Assembly: GCA_027858865.1 (NCBI GenBank)
Contig: JAQIBW010000113.1
Location: 1 to 5,718, forward strand
DNA from: Sulfurimonas sp.
GTDB lineage: Bacteria > Campylobacterota > Campylobacteria > Campylobacterales > Sulfurimonadaceae
Direction: 5' to 3'
Length of the DNA stretch: 5,718 nucleotides
The translations under genes were made by a program, and so were the position numbers. The notes under the pieces were generated by a model. That model made no database searches, had not been told where the DNA came from, and saw only the letters and a program-made list of their open reading frames with translations. Shown here one piece after another: positions 1-5,593 of the stretch (positions within the stretch are counted from its first letter, which is position 1; the number at the start of each line of letters is the position of its first letter).

Positions 1-660
1 AACCCTGAATCCATAGGGATTATCATCACAAAAGACTTTGAGTACTACGGTTTTTTATCTGCTAGAGCCATTATAAATATTATGAATGAGCAGAATCTGC
101 TCTTTGCCATAGAACAAAATCCGCTTACAAAACTACCTGGAAACACTATGATAGAAAAGTATATTTGGGATGCTTCTACATCAAAAGAAACATATCTCCT
201 TTGCTACTTTGATCTGGATAATTTTAAAGCTTTTAATGATGTTTACGGATTTAGAAATGGAGATAGAGTAATACAACTCTTTGCTGACATTCTTAAAAAA
301 AATCTACCTCAGGAATTTTTTAAAGCGCACATTGGTGGAGATGATTTTTTTGCCGGTGTAAAAAATATGCAAGAAGATAATGACTCTTATGTAAAAAATG
401 TTAAGCACATAGTCAAAAAATTCACAGATGATGTTATAGAGTTTTACTCGCAAGATGATAAAGAGAGAGGTTATATATTTTCAAAAGATAGAGAAGGGAA
501 CAAAAAAGAGTTTCCTCTTTTAACTGTTAGTGCTTCAATATTAATAATTGGTAAAAACTCTAAAAATAGATGTGCTAAAAAGATAAACGAAATTTTATCC
601 ATACAAAAAAAAGTTGCTAAAAATGAACTCTCTCACATCTCACTAAGTTGTATGATATGA
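1..660 (+). CDS. CBS/GGDEF-domain signalling protein, C-terminal part (5' truncated)
   Basis: The reading frame is open from base 1 to the TGA at 658-660, so the gene starts left of the window. The ATG at 82 is internal and not the true start. The visible 219 residues begin with what looks like the last strand and helix of a CBS domain (IGIIITKD, then YYGFLSARAII), followed by a GGDEF domain of the type opening with NPLTKLPGN (about residue 40). FDLDNFKAFND (about 70-80) supplies the first metal-binding Asp and nucleotide contacts, and the signature loop reads GGDDF (112-116) instead of GG[DE]EF. The third-position acid is kept; the fourth is Asp rather than Glu. No RxxD inhibitory site precedes the loop. 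The family makes cyclic di-GMP from two GTP. Proteins with this opening often have an EAL domain and CBS pair upstream, which cannot be seen here. Whether this one is an active cyclase or a degenerate GTP-binding domain is open. Confidence 0.85.
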   Translation, partial: NPESIGIIITKDFEYYGFLSARAIINIMNEQNLLFAIEQNPLTKLPGNTMIEKYIWDASTSKETYLLCYFDLDNFKAFNDVYGFRNGDRVIQLFADILKKNLPQEFFKAHIGGDDFFAGVKNMQEDNDSYVKNVKHIVKKFTDDVIEFYSQDDKERGYIFSKDREGNKKEFPLLTVSASILIIGKNSKNRCAKKINEILSIQKKVAKNELSHISLSCMI

Positions 661-679
661 TTTTAGGCTTTAAATCATA
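656..679 (+). terminator. weak stem-loop at the end of the GGDEF gene
   Basis: A perfect 8-bp inverted repeat (TATGATTT at 656-663, AAATCATA at 672-679) encloses an 8-nt loop and overlaps the TGA stop codon. It could stop or stabilise the upstream transcript just before the dnaX promoter. The stem is almost all A-T and no good U-tract follows, so it is at best a weak intrinsic terminator and may be chance in AT-rich DNA. Confidence 0.25.
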
Positions 680-703
680 ATTTAACTCTATAGATGCTAA
701 AAT
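675..703 (+). promoter_or_regulatory. predicted sigma-70-type promoter of dnaX
   Basis: TAAAAT at 698-703 is preceded by TGC (695-697), giving an extended -10 element. No convincing -35 hexamer lies 16-18 bp upstream; the region is AT-rich, as is usual for Campylobacterota housekeeping promoters. Transcription would begin near 709-711, leaving a leader of about 20 nt before the GTG start at 730 and placing the upstream ATG at 694 outside the transcript. Confidence 0.5.
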
Positions 704-717
704 CCTTACAAATTAAT

Positions 718-723
718 TTGGAG
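718..723 (+). promoter_or_regulatory. ribosome binding site that selects the dnaX start
   Basis: TTGGAG at 718-723 lies 6 nt before the GTG at 730, an ideal distance. The alternative in-frame ATG at 694 has no Shine-Dalgarno-like sequence before it. The ATG at 728 is out of frame. This site is the main reason for calling dnaX from 730. Confidence 0.7.
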
Positions 724-729
724 TTGCAT

Positions 730-2454
730 GTGAAAGAGTCTTCTGAAGTATTAGCAAGAAAATATCGTCCATCAAATTTTGATGAGCTTATCGGTCAAGA
801 CACTATTGCTCAGACTTTATCACTTGCACTAGATTCCAACAGACTCTCTCATGCATACCTTTTCTCAGGTCTTAGAGGAAGTGGAAAGACTTCAACCGCC
901 CGCATCTTCGCAAAAGCTCTTATTTGTGAGCAGGGAATGTCTCATCAACCATGTGGCGTTTGTCAAAACTGTACTTTAGCAGTACAAAACCGTCATATGG
1001 ACATAGTGGAAATGGACGCAGCATCTTCACGTAAAATAGACGACATAAGAGATCTTATTGAGCAGACAAAGTACAAACCTTCATCTGCAAGATATAAGAT
1101 ATTTATCATCGATGAAGTGCATATGCTTACAAAAGAAGCTTTTAACGCCCTCTTAAAGACTCTTGAAGAGCCACCTGAATATGTCAAGTTTATCTTAGCT
1201 ACTACTGACCCGCTGAAGCTTCCCGCAACTATTTTAAGTCGTACTCAGCACTTTAGATTTAAGTCTATTGCAACTAAAAAGGTTATTGACCACTTAGCTC
1301 ATATCTTAAATCTTGAAGAGATTAAGTATGAAGTAGATGCTTTAGAGATTCTAGCAAGAAGCGGAAACGGAAGTTTAAGAGACACTCTTACTCTACTTGA
1401 TCAAGCTATAATCTACTCTAAAAATCATGTAGATGTAAATACAGTTACAGATATGTTGGGTCTTGTTGATCCTAAGTTCATCATGGATTTATTTAGTGCA
1501 GTATTTGCAAAAGATTATGCCCGTCTTGTAGAGTACACCCAAATACTCGAAGATTACGAAGCTGAGATGGTTGTTGATGAACTCATAGCTTACTTAAAAG
1601 AGCGTATGTACAATCAAGATGCACTCTTTTCTACTCTGGTTTTAGATAGATTTTTTAGAATTTTAAGTGATTCGAAGTCACTCTTTAGCATCAATGCTGA
1701 TGGCTCATTTGTAATATCTCTTATCTTTTTCAAGATGGTTGAAGCTCTTCGTATAAAAGAAGTTGACCAGATGATAGAGTCTCTTCAAAAAGAGATTAAA
1801 AGACCTGAGCTATCTAACATAAATATAGAACCAATTGCATCTGCTCAAGTTGAAACACAACAACCTCAAGAAGAGATTGCACCGCTTGAAACACATATTC
1901 CAGAGCCTGAAACTGTACAACATATAGAAGCACCTGTAGAGATGCCAAACCTATCGGTTAAGATGTTTAATGAACTAATTGCCAGCATCAAAGATAGAAA
2001 TGCAGAGCTAGGCAGATGCTTCGAGGAATCTATCAGTTTTGTATCTTATGAAAATGAGGTTCTTACTTGGGAGAGTTGTGCAAATGAAGAGTGTAAAAAA
2101 ACTCTGACTCACGGTTACTCTGCCATAAAACAACTTGTACGTGAGACTTTTGGTTTTGAGACAAAAATCAAACATCAAGCCTGCACAAAAGAGATGCCAG
2201 AAAAAAAAAATGACATCCCACTAGCTACTTCTAATCCAGCAAAAATTGAGCAACCTCAGATGCAACATGAACAAAGCACTTCAATGGTCGAAGATGCTGA
2301 GATAGGTGGAAGTGCAAGTTGTGTAACTAACTGTTCACCTGCACATGATGAAGTCAAAGAAGTTAGTGAAACTGATATAAAAGATGAACCAATGGTTCAA
2401 AAAGCCATAGAGTTATTTGAAGCTACGAAGATAACTATACAGTCTAAGATCTAA
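730..2454 (+). CDS. dnaX: DNA polymerase III subunit gamma/tau (clamp loader DnaX)
   Basis: DnaX is the AAA+ ATPase of the clamp loader; with delta and delta-prime it opens the beta clamp and places it on primed DNA, and its tau form ties the loader to the polymerase. Numbered from the GTG (574 aa): opening LARKYRPSNFDELIGQ; Walker A GLRGSGKT (47-54); zinc module cysteines 66, 75, 78, 81; Walker B IIDEVH ending at His131; sensor 1 region FILATTD (154-160); arginine-finger motif SRT (170-172; SRC in many bacteria); sensor 2 GSLRD with Arg217. The collar domain runs to about 358, then an acidic Pro/Glu-rich linker, a folded tau-like domain (about 409-482), a low-complexity tail and a hydrophobic C-terminal peptide (FEATKITIQSKI). 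The ATG at 694 would add 12 residues but lies in the promoter and lacks a ribosome site. The gene stands alone on this strand and converges with the HTH gene. A ten-A run at codons 491-494 may allow a shorter form. Confidence 0.97.
   Translation: MKESSEVLARKYRPSNFDELIGQDTIAQTLSLALDSNRLSHAYLFSGLRGSGKTSTARIFAKALICEQGMSHQPCGVCQNCTLAVQNRHMDIVEMDAASSRKIDDIRDLIEQTKYKPSSARYKIFIIDEVHMLTKEAFNALLKTLEEPPEYVKFILATTDPLKLPATILSRTQHFRFKSIATKKVIDHLAHILNLEEIKYEVDALEILARSGNGSLRDTLTLLDQAIIYSKNHVDVNTVTDMLGLVDPKFIMDLFSAVFAKDYARLVEYTQILEDYEAEMVVDELIAYLKERMYNQDALFSTLVLDRFFRILSDSKSLFSINADGSFVISLIFFKMVEALRIKEVDQMIESLQKEIKRPELSNINIEPIASAQVETQQPQEEIAPLETHIPEPETVQHIEAPVEMPNLSVKMFNELIASIKDRNAELGRCFEESISFVSYENEVLTWESCANEECKKTLTHGYSAIKQLVRETFGFETKIKHQACTKEMPEKKNDIPLATSNPAKIEQPQMQHEQSTSMVEDAEIGGSASCVTNCSPAHDEVKEVSETDIKDEPMVQKAIELFEATKITIQSKI
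2201..2210 (+). other. A10 homopolymer in dnaX: candidate slippage/frameshift site
   Basis: Ten consecutive A's encode the end of Glu491, Lys492, Lys493 and the start of Asn494. The next three bases are TGA. One extra A, two missing A's, or a -1 ribosomal shift brings TGA into frame at once; the opposite slip meets TAG at 2222-2224 after four codons. All out-of-frame products would therefore be about 493-497 residues, keeping the ATPase, collar and tau-like domain but losing the last 80 residues. Some bacterial dnaX genes make the gamma form this way: ribosomal frameshifting in E. coli, transcriptional slippage on an A run in Thermus. I see no strong stimulatory Shine-Dalgarno upstream or hairpin downstream, so transcriptional slippage is the better guess. 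Confidence 0.45.
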
Positions 2455-2464
2455 TCTCTTAAAT

Positions 2465-2677
2465 TTACTCAAAAAAAATGTCACTACAGCAAAGATTTTC
2501 TTCTTTGCAAAACTCTAAAATATTTTTATATGGTGGTCTGTTTCTTCGCTTGATGGTTGCAAAGTTTGCTTGAGACATATTTAATGCGACTGCCACATCT
2601 TTATCTAAAACTTTTTTATTTTTGCCTGTTGCCAAATAGAGTTTTAACTCTTCAATAATGTCATGAAAATCTCTCAT
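2465..2677 (-). CDS. small HTH protein, phage CI repressor N-terminal-like
   Basis: This is a 70-residue predicted DNA-binding protein. A leading helix (DFHDIIEELKLYL, 3-15) is followed by a lambda-repressor-type helix-turn-helix: DKDVAVAL (25-32), turn NMS, and recognition helix QANFATIKRR (36-45), then PYKNILEFCKEENL (49-62). This layout matches the CI-repressor N-terminal family; the C-terminal dimerisation/protease domain of a full phage repressor is absent. I start at the ATG at 2677 because TAGGA sits 6 nt upstream; a longer frame from TTG at 2716 would begin upstream of the predicted promoter -10 and has no ribosome site. It lies 72 nt downstream of the sensor kinase on the same strand, so it could also receive readthrough. 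Its stop is 10 nt from the end of dnaX. No phage genes are nearby. Target genes cannot be inferred. Confidence 0.82.
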   Translation of the reverse strand: MRDFHDIIEELKLYLATGKNKKVLDKDVAVALNMSQANFATIKRRNRPPYKNILEFCKEENLCCSDIFFE

Positions 2678-2683
2678 ATATAT

Positions 2684-2688
2684 TCCTA
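2684..2688 (-). promoter_or_regulatory. ribosome binding site fixing the HTH gene start
   Basis: On the minus strand TAGGA occupies 2688 to 2684, six nucleotides before the ATG at 2677-2675. It supports the 70-residue form over the 83-residue TTG-initiated frame. It partly overlaps the dyad at 2687-2702, so a factor or hairpin there could affect translation too. Confidence 0.6.
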
Positions 2689-2702
2689 CTAAATCAATAG
2701 TA
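2687..2702 (-). promoter_or_regulatory. dyad at the HTH gene transcription start: possible operator
   Basis: A 5-bp inverted repeat (TACTA, 6-nt spacer, TAGTA) lies just downstream of the predicted -10 at 2705-2710, covers the expected start point near 2698 and reaches the ribosome binding site. CI-type HTH proteins often repress their own gene from dyads at the promoter, so it is a reasonable autoregulatory site. It is short and AT-rich, so chance is a real alternative. Confidence 0.3.
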
Positions 2703-2704
2703 AA

Positions 2705-2735
2705 AATATAGCGCAAGTAAAAAGAAACTTACAAA
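2705..2735 (-). promoter_or_regulatory. predicted promoter of the HTH gene
   Basis: On the minus strand the -10 is TATATT (2710 to 2705). Upstream lies a T-rich stretch (TTTCTTTTTACTT) rather than a -35 hexamer, in keeping with Campylobacterota sigma-70 promoters. Transcription would start near 2698, about 20 nt before the ATG at 2677. It lies in the 72-nt gap after the kinase gene and would let the HTH gene be expressed apart from the two-component operon. Confidence 0.5.
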
Positions 2736-2749
2736 TATATGGCAATTTG

Positions 2750-4144
2750 CTATTTTTTTAGCATCTCTTTGATAGAAAAGCTAAAAACTGAGCCCTCTGC
2801 AAACTTAGATTTTATCTCTAACTTTGAATTATGCATCTTTAAAATATAGCTAACCATAGCCAACCCTATTCCCATAGAGTTATCCCAAGTATTTTTCTTT
2901 ACTCTGTAAAACTTGGCAGTAACCTTGTCTAGATGCTCTTCTTGAATACCTATACCTTTATCAATCACAGAGAATTCACCATCATTTAAAACTACTGTTA
3001 CATCCATTTCAGAGTATTTAAGCGCATTATCCACTAGATTGATAAGAACTAGCTCTATCATCGTTTTATCAGCTTCTACCATTGTATTTACAGCTTCTAG
3101 GTTGATCTCTCTATCTCTGTACTTTAAAGATAGATTTGAAACTACTTCTTGACAAAGTTTTTTCATATCGAAACGTTTTATTTCTAGTTTTAGGTCGTCA
3201 TTTTCCAGTTTTACAGATAGGGCTAAACGATCTAGCATCTGAGAGATTTTATCTCCATTTGAGCTTATCTTACTTAAGAATTTTTCACGTATCTTTGGAT
3301 TAATATCGGGATCTTCTTGAAGTGTTTGTGCATAACCAATTATAGATGCTACAGGATTTTTAAACTCATGAGATATAGCAGATAATATATCATTTCTCTG
3401 CTTGTTCATAAGTCTAAGTTTTGCTGTATATTTTCTCTTTTGCTTATCTCTTGAACTCAATTTCTTCACAAGATTCTTAAGCATCAAAGATATTTGTAAA
3501 AACTCGTAAAAGTATTTTGTCTTTATGATGGCGTTGTAGTTTTTGTTTGAGATTTCATCAAGAAAAGCAGTAATCTGATCGATATCATAAACGATTCTCT
3601 CACTCATTCGTTTAGAAATATAAAATGCAAAAACGACAACCACTAAAAAGACTAAAAAGAGCTTAGACCATAAAGAATAAAAGTCACTCATCACCTGAGC
3701 CAAACTCATAGAGAGTCTAATATATATTTTTTTACCATGATAAGAAAACTTCTTTGCTACATACAAAAAATCTACTTTTAATGTTTTTGAGTATCTTGTT
3801 ATATGTGAAAATTTATCTCTATTTGCCTGCATTATCTCATATCTAGAAGCATGATTGTCCATAGTCGATTTATCTGCGCTAGATTCTGCAATGACTACAC
3901 CATCATTATCTATCATCGTAACACGAAGCTCTGTATTTTTATGTACAAGTTTAGCAAAGGAGTCAAGATCTTCAATCTTTTGTAATTCCAGTCCCATTAG
4001 TACTATCGCATTTTCTAGATGATCTTGATTGCGATCAATGATGATTGATTTAAGAGCTATGTAGCTAATAAGAGATGTAACAAAAAGAGTTCCTACAAAA
4101 AGAAGTAGAAACTTTATAATAAATATTTGATGTATTTTTAACAC
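2750..4144 (-). CDS. PhoR-type membrane sensor histidine kinase
   Basis: This 464-residue inner-membrane kinase is the expected partner of the response regulator just upstream. In order: membrane segment 1 (about 8-30); an extracytoplasmic sensor region (31-160) whose core (IDNDGVVIAESSADKSTMDNH, about 78-98, and RYSKTLKVDFLYVAKKF) resembles the PDC/sCache-like sensors of Gram-positive PhoR kinases; membrane segment 2 (about 161-177); a HAMP-like linker (178-232); a coiled region; the H box AISHEFKNP with His259; the N box LINLVDNALKYS with Asn373; G1 DKGIGI (395-400); F-box KFYR (411-414); G2 GIGLAM (425-430). All catalytic motifs are intact, and there is no cytoplasmic PAS domain. The start is a GTG at 4144 inside the regulator's last codons (GTGTTAA overlap), implying translational coupling. 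Phosphate sensing is inferred from sensor similarity and the Pho-box-like operator; another envelope signal is possible. Confidence 0.92.
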   Translation of the reverse strand: MLKIHQIFIIKFLLLFVGTLFVTSLISYIALKSIIIDRNQDHLENAIVLMGLELQKIEDLDSFAKLVHKNTELRVTMIDNDGVVIAESSADKSTMDNHASRYEIMQANRDKFSHITRYSKTLKVDFLYVAKKFSYHGKKIYIRLSMSLAQVMSDFYSLWSKLFLVFLVVVVFAFYISKRMSERIVYDIDQITAFLDEISNKNYNAIIKTKYFYEFLQISLMLKNLVKKLSSRDKQKRKYTAKLRLMNKQRNDILSAISHEFKNPVASIIGYAQTLQEDPDINPKIREKFLSKISSNGDKISQMLDRLALSVKLENDDLKLEIKRFDMKKLCQEVVSNLSLKYRDREINLEAVNTMVEADKTMIELVLINLVDNALKYSEMDVTVVLNDGEFSVIDKGIGIQEEHLDKVTAKFYRVKKNTWDNSMGIGLAMVSYILKMHNSKLEIKSKFAEGSVFSFSIKEMLKK

Positions 4145-4812
4145 AATCGGTATCCAACTCCCCGTACTGTTTGAATATAATCTTTACTCTTTTGTGGATC
4201 AATCTTTTCTTTTAAACGATTGATAGCAACATTTACAGTCTTGTACTGGTAAGCCTCACCGTCTCCCCATACATTTGTAAGAAGATAGTCACGATCTAAA
4301 ACACTATTTTTATTGACGATAAACTCATATAAAAGGTCAAATTCTAGTTTTGTAATTTCTACCTTATCTCCATCAACAGTTAACTCTCTAGTACTCTTAT
4401 CCAAAAGTAGATCTCTGTGAGAAATCTGACCTTCACTAAATTTTTTAGTAGTTCTCCTAAGGATAGATTTAACACGAAGAATAAGTTCTTTCATATTAAA
4501 AGGTTTAGTAAGATAATCATCTCCACCTCTTAAAAAGCCCTCTTCTATGTCTGAATCTAAGTTTTTTGCACTCAGATAAATAACAGGAGTTAAAACACCT
4601 TCATCACGAAGAGTTGCAACAAACTCACTGCCTTCAACACCAGGAAGATTTCTATCCATGATAAGCAAATCTATCTCTTCTTCTTCAAGTATTTGACTTA
4701 CAGTTTTAGTGTTTAAAAAGCCTATAACTTCAAAACCCTCTTTCTCCAAACTATACTCAAGAAGTTCTAGTAAATCCTCTTCATCTTCAACTACAACAAT
4801 TTTAGCGCTCAT
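4138..4812 (-). CDS. PhoB/OmpR-family response regulator
   Basis: This is a 224-residue cytoplasmic transcription factor. The receiver domain (1-120) has the acidic pair Asp10/Glu11 in VVVEDEEDLLELLEYSL, phosphoacceptor Asp53 in IMDRNLPGVEG, the switch Ser81 and Lys103 in TKPF. The winged-helix domain (about 130-224) shows ITKLEFDLL, the VW motif (181-182), recognition helix TVNVAINRLKEKI and the terminal hairpin YIQTVRGVGYRLC, all typical of PhoB/OmpR. The ATG at 4812 follows AAGG at a proper distance. It is the first gene of an operon with the PhoR-type kinase, overlapping it by 7 nt. An extended -10 promoter and an 11-bp direct-repeat array directly upstream suggest it activates its own operon. 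The operator, the partner's sensor type and the sequence point to PhoB, but many Campylobacterota OmpR-family regulators look alike, so I give no symbol. Confidence 0.93.
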   Translation of the reverse strand: MSAKIVVVEDEEDLLELLEYSLEKEGFEVIGFLNTKTVSQILEEEEIDLLIMDRNLPGVEGSEFVATLRDEGVLTPVIYLSAKNLDSDIEEGFLRGGDDYLTKPFNMKELILRVKSILRRTTKKFSEGQISHRDLLLDKSTRELTVDGDKVEITKLEFDLLYEFIVNKNSVLDRDYLLTNVWGDGEAYQYKTVNVAINRLKEKIDPQKSKDYIQTVRGVGYRLC

Positions 4813-4840
4813 AAATCACCTTAGAGATTATCTTTTCATT

Positions 4841-4849
4841 ATTGTACCA
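4841..4849 (-). promoter_or_regulatory. extended -10 promoter of the PhoB-like/PhoR-like operon
   Basis: On the minus strand TACAAT (4846 to 4841) is preceded by TGG (4849 to 4847), an extended -10. Transcription would begin near 4834, leaving a leader of about 22 nt before the ATG at 4812. There is no -35 hexamer; that position is taken by the repeat array, as in promoters activated by PhoB. Confidence 0.6.
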
Positions 4850-4856
4850 AAATGTT

Positions 4857-4885
4857 GTTTTAGTTTTATTACAGTCTGATTACAC
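4857..4885 (-). promoter_or_regulatory. Pho-box-like array of three 7-bp units at 11-bp period
   Basis: On the minus strand three units follow at 11-bp spacing: GTGTAAT (4885-4879), CTGTAAT (4874-4868) and CTAAAAC (4863-4857), separated by the 4-nt linkers CAGA and AAAA. The E. coli Pho box is two CTGTCAT-like units split by a 4-bp AT-rich linker. Units two and three with the AAAA linker agree with it at most positions, and unit one adds a further half site. Exactly 10 nt separate the last unit from the -10 at 4846, the spacing known for PhoB-activated promoters. Likely bound by the regulator encoded just downstream. Confidence 0.6.
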
Positions 4886-4897
4886 CAATGCTTAAAA

Positions 4898-5593
4898 TTA
4901 AATGTCTATCTTATACCCTGTTGCAAACACATTCTTTATAATATCTTTTGGCATTTTTTTTCTTAAATTTTTTATTATTGTTTTTAAAGCACCTAATTTA
5001 TCATGGTCATAATCCTCTTCATACCATACATTAATTATAATATCATCATAAGTAAATGTTCTATTTACAGACGAAAAAAGAAGTGATAAAATAGATCTCT
5101 CTTTATTTGTAAGAACTGCTGATGAATTATTGTTAAGGAGTTCTTCTCTTTGTATATCCCAGTAAAAGCCATCTTTTAAAATAATTGTTTTTTTAGATGT
5201 TGTCTCAAAATTAGAAAGTTCATCAATAACAAGATTAAGAGCGTCTTTTAACTCACTTCTACTGACAGGTTTAACAAGGTACTTTGTAAGTTTAAGTTCT
5301 GTAGCTTCAAGCAAATATTTTGTCTCAGAATGAGCTGTTAACATGATGACTTTTGTAGAGTGATCATTTTCTCTTATTGTTCTGACTAACTCCAATCCAC
5401 TTAATTTTGGAAGGTTTATATCCACTATCATAATTTCAGTTTTATTTATCCTGTATTTTTTATAACCATCTTCTCCATCAGCAGCTTCATAAACTGTTTG
5501 GAAATGTCTATTTAGATAGTTTACATAGTTAGCTCTAATATCTTTTTCATCTTCTATATAAAGAATAGAATACGCTTCTTTTCCATTACTCAC
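4898..5593 (-). CDS. response regulator with winged-helix output domain
   Basis: This is a 231-residue two-component regulator. The receiver (about 8-125) has Glu14/Asp15 in LYIEDEKDI, phosphoacceptor Asp58 in MIVDINLPKLSG, Thr86 in VIMLTAH and Lys108 in LVKPV. After a short linker, the C-terminal part (about 135-231) is an OmpR-like winged helix: LTNKERSILSLLF, VW (189-190), a helix ALKTIIKNLRKKM, and an ending VFATGYKI where the family usually has VRGVGYRL. It is therefore a divergent member. The start is GTG at 5593 with AAAGG 6 nt upstream; an ATG a few bases on is out of frame. The start overlaps the end of the upstream kinase by 8 nt, so the two are a coupled pair with the kinase first, the reverse of the next pair. 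No terminator is evident after it, so some readthrough into the next operon is possible. Signal and targets are unknown. Confidence 0.9.
   Translation of the reverse strand: MSNGKEAYSILYIEDEKDIRANYVNYLNRHFQTVYEAADGEDGYKKYRINKTEIMIVDINLPKLSGLELVRTIRENDHSTKVIMLTAHSETKYLLEATELKLTKYLVKPVSRSELKDALNLVIDELSNFETTSKKTIILKDGFYWDIQREELLNNNSSAVLTNKERSILSLLFSSVNRTFTYDDIIINVWYEEDYDHDKLGALKTIIKNLRKKMPKDIIKNVFATGYKIDI

Noticed and set aside
295..612. A8 runs at 295-302 and 605-612 in the GGDEF gene as slippage sites
   Set aside because: Eight-A runs are expected in such AT-rich Lys-rich coding DNA, and nothing in the context suggests programmed slippage.
694..729. ATG 694 as the dnaX start
   Set aside because: It has no ribosome binding site, overlaps a good -10, and the added residues are not part of the conserved N-terminus.
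993..1187. 64-codon open frame on the minus strand
   Set aside because: It lies wholly inside dnaX opposite the well-conserved AAA+ region, has no ribosome site and resembles no family; it is a shadow frame.
2489..2508. 7-bp perfect inverted repeat (GCAAAGA / TCTTTGC) as a terminator
   Set aside because: It lies inside the HTH coding region. On the plus strand no U-tract follows, and on the minus strand the T8 run is about 10 nt too far away.
2678..2716. TTG-initiated extension of the HTH gene
   Set aside because: The TTG lies upstream of the predicted promoter -10 and lacks a ribosome site, while the ATG at 2677 has TAGGA at the right distance.
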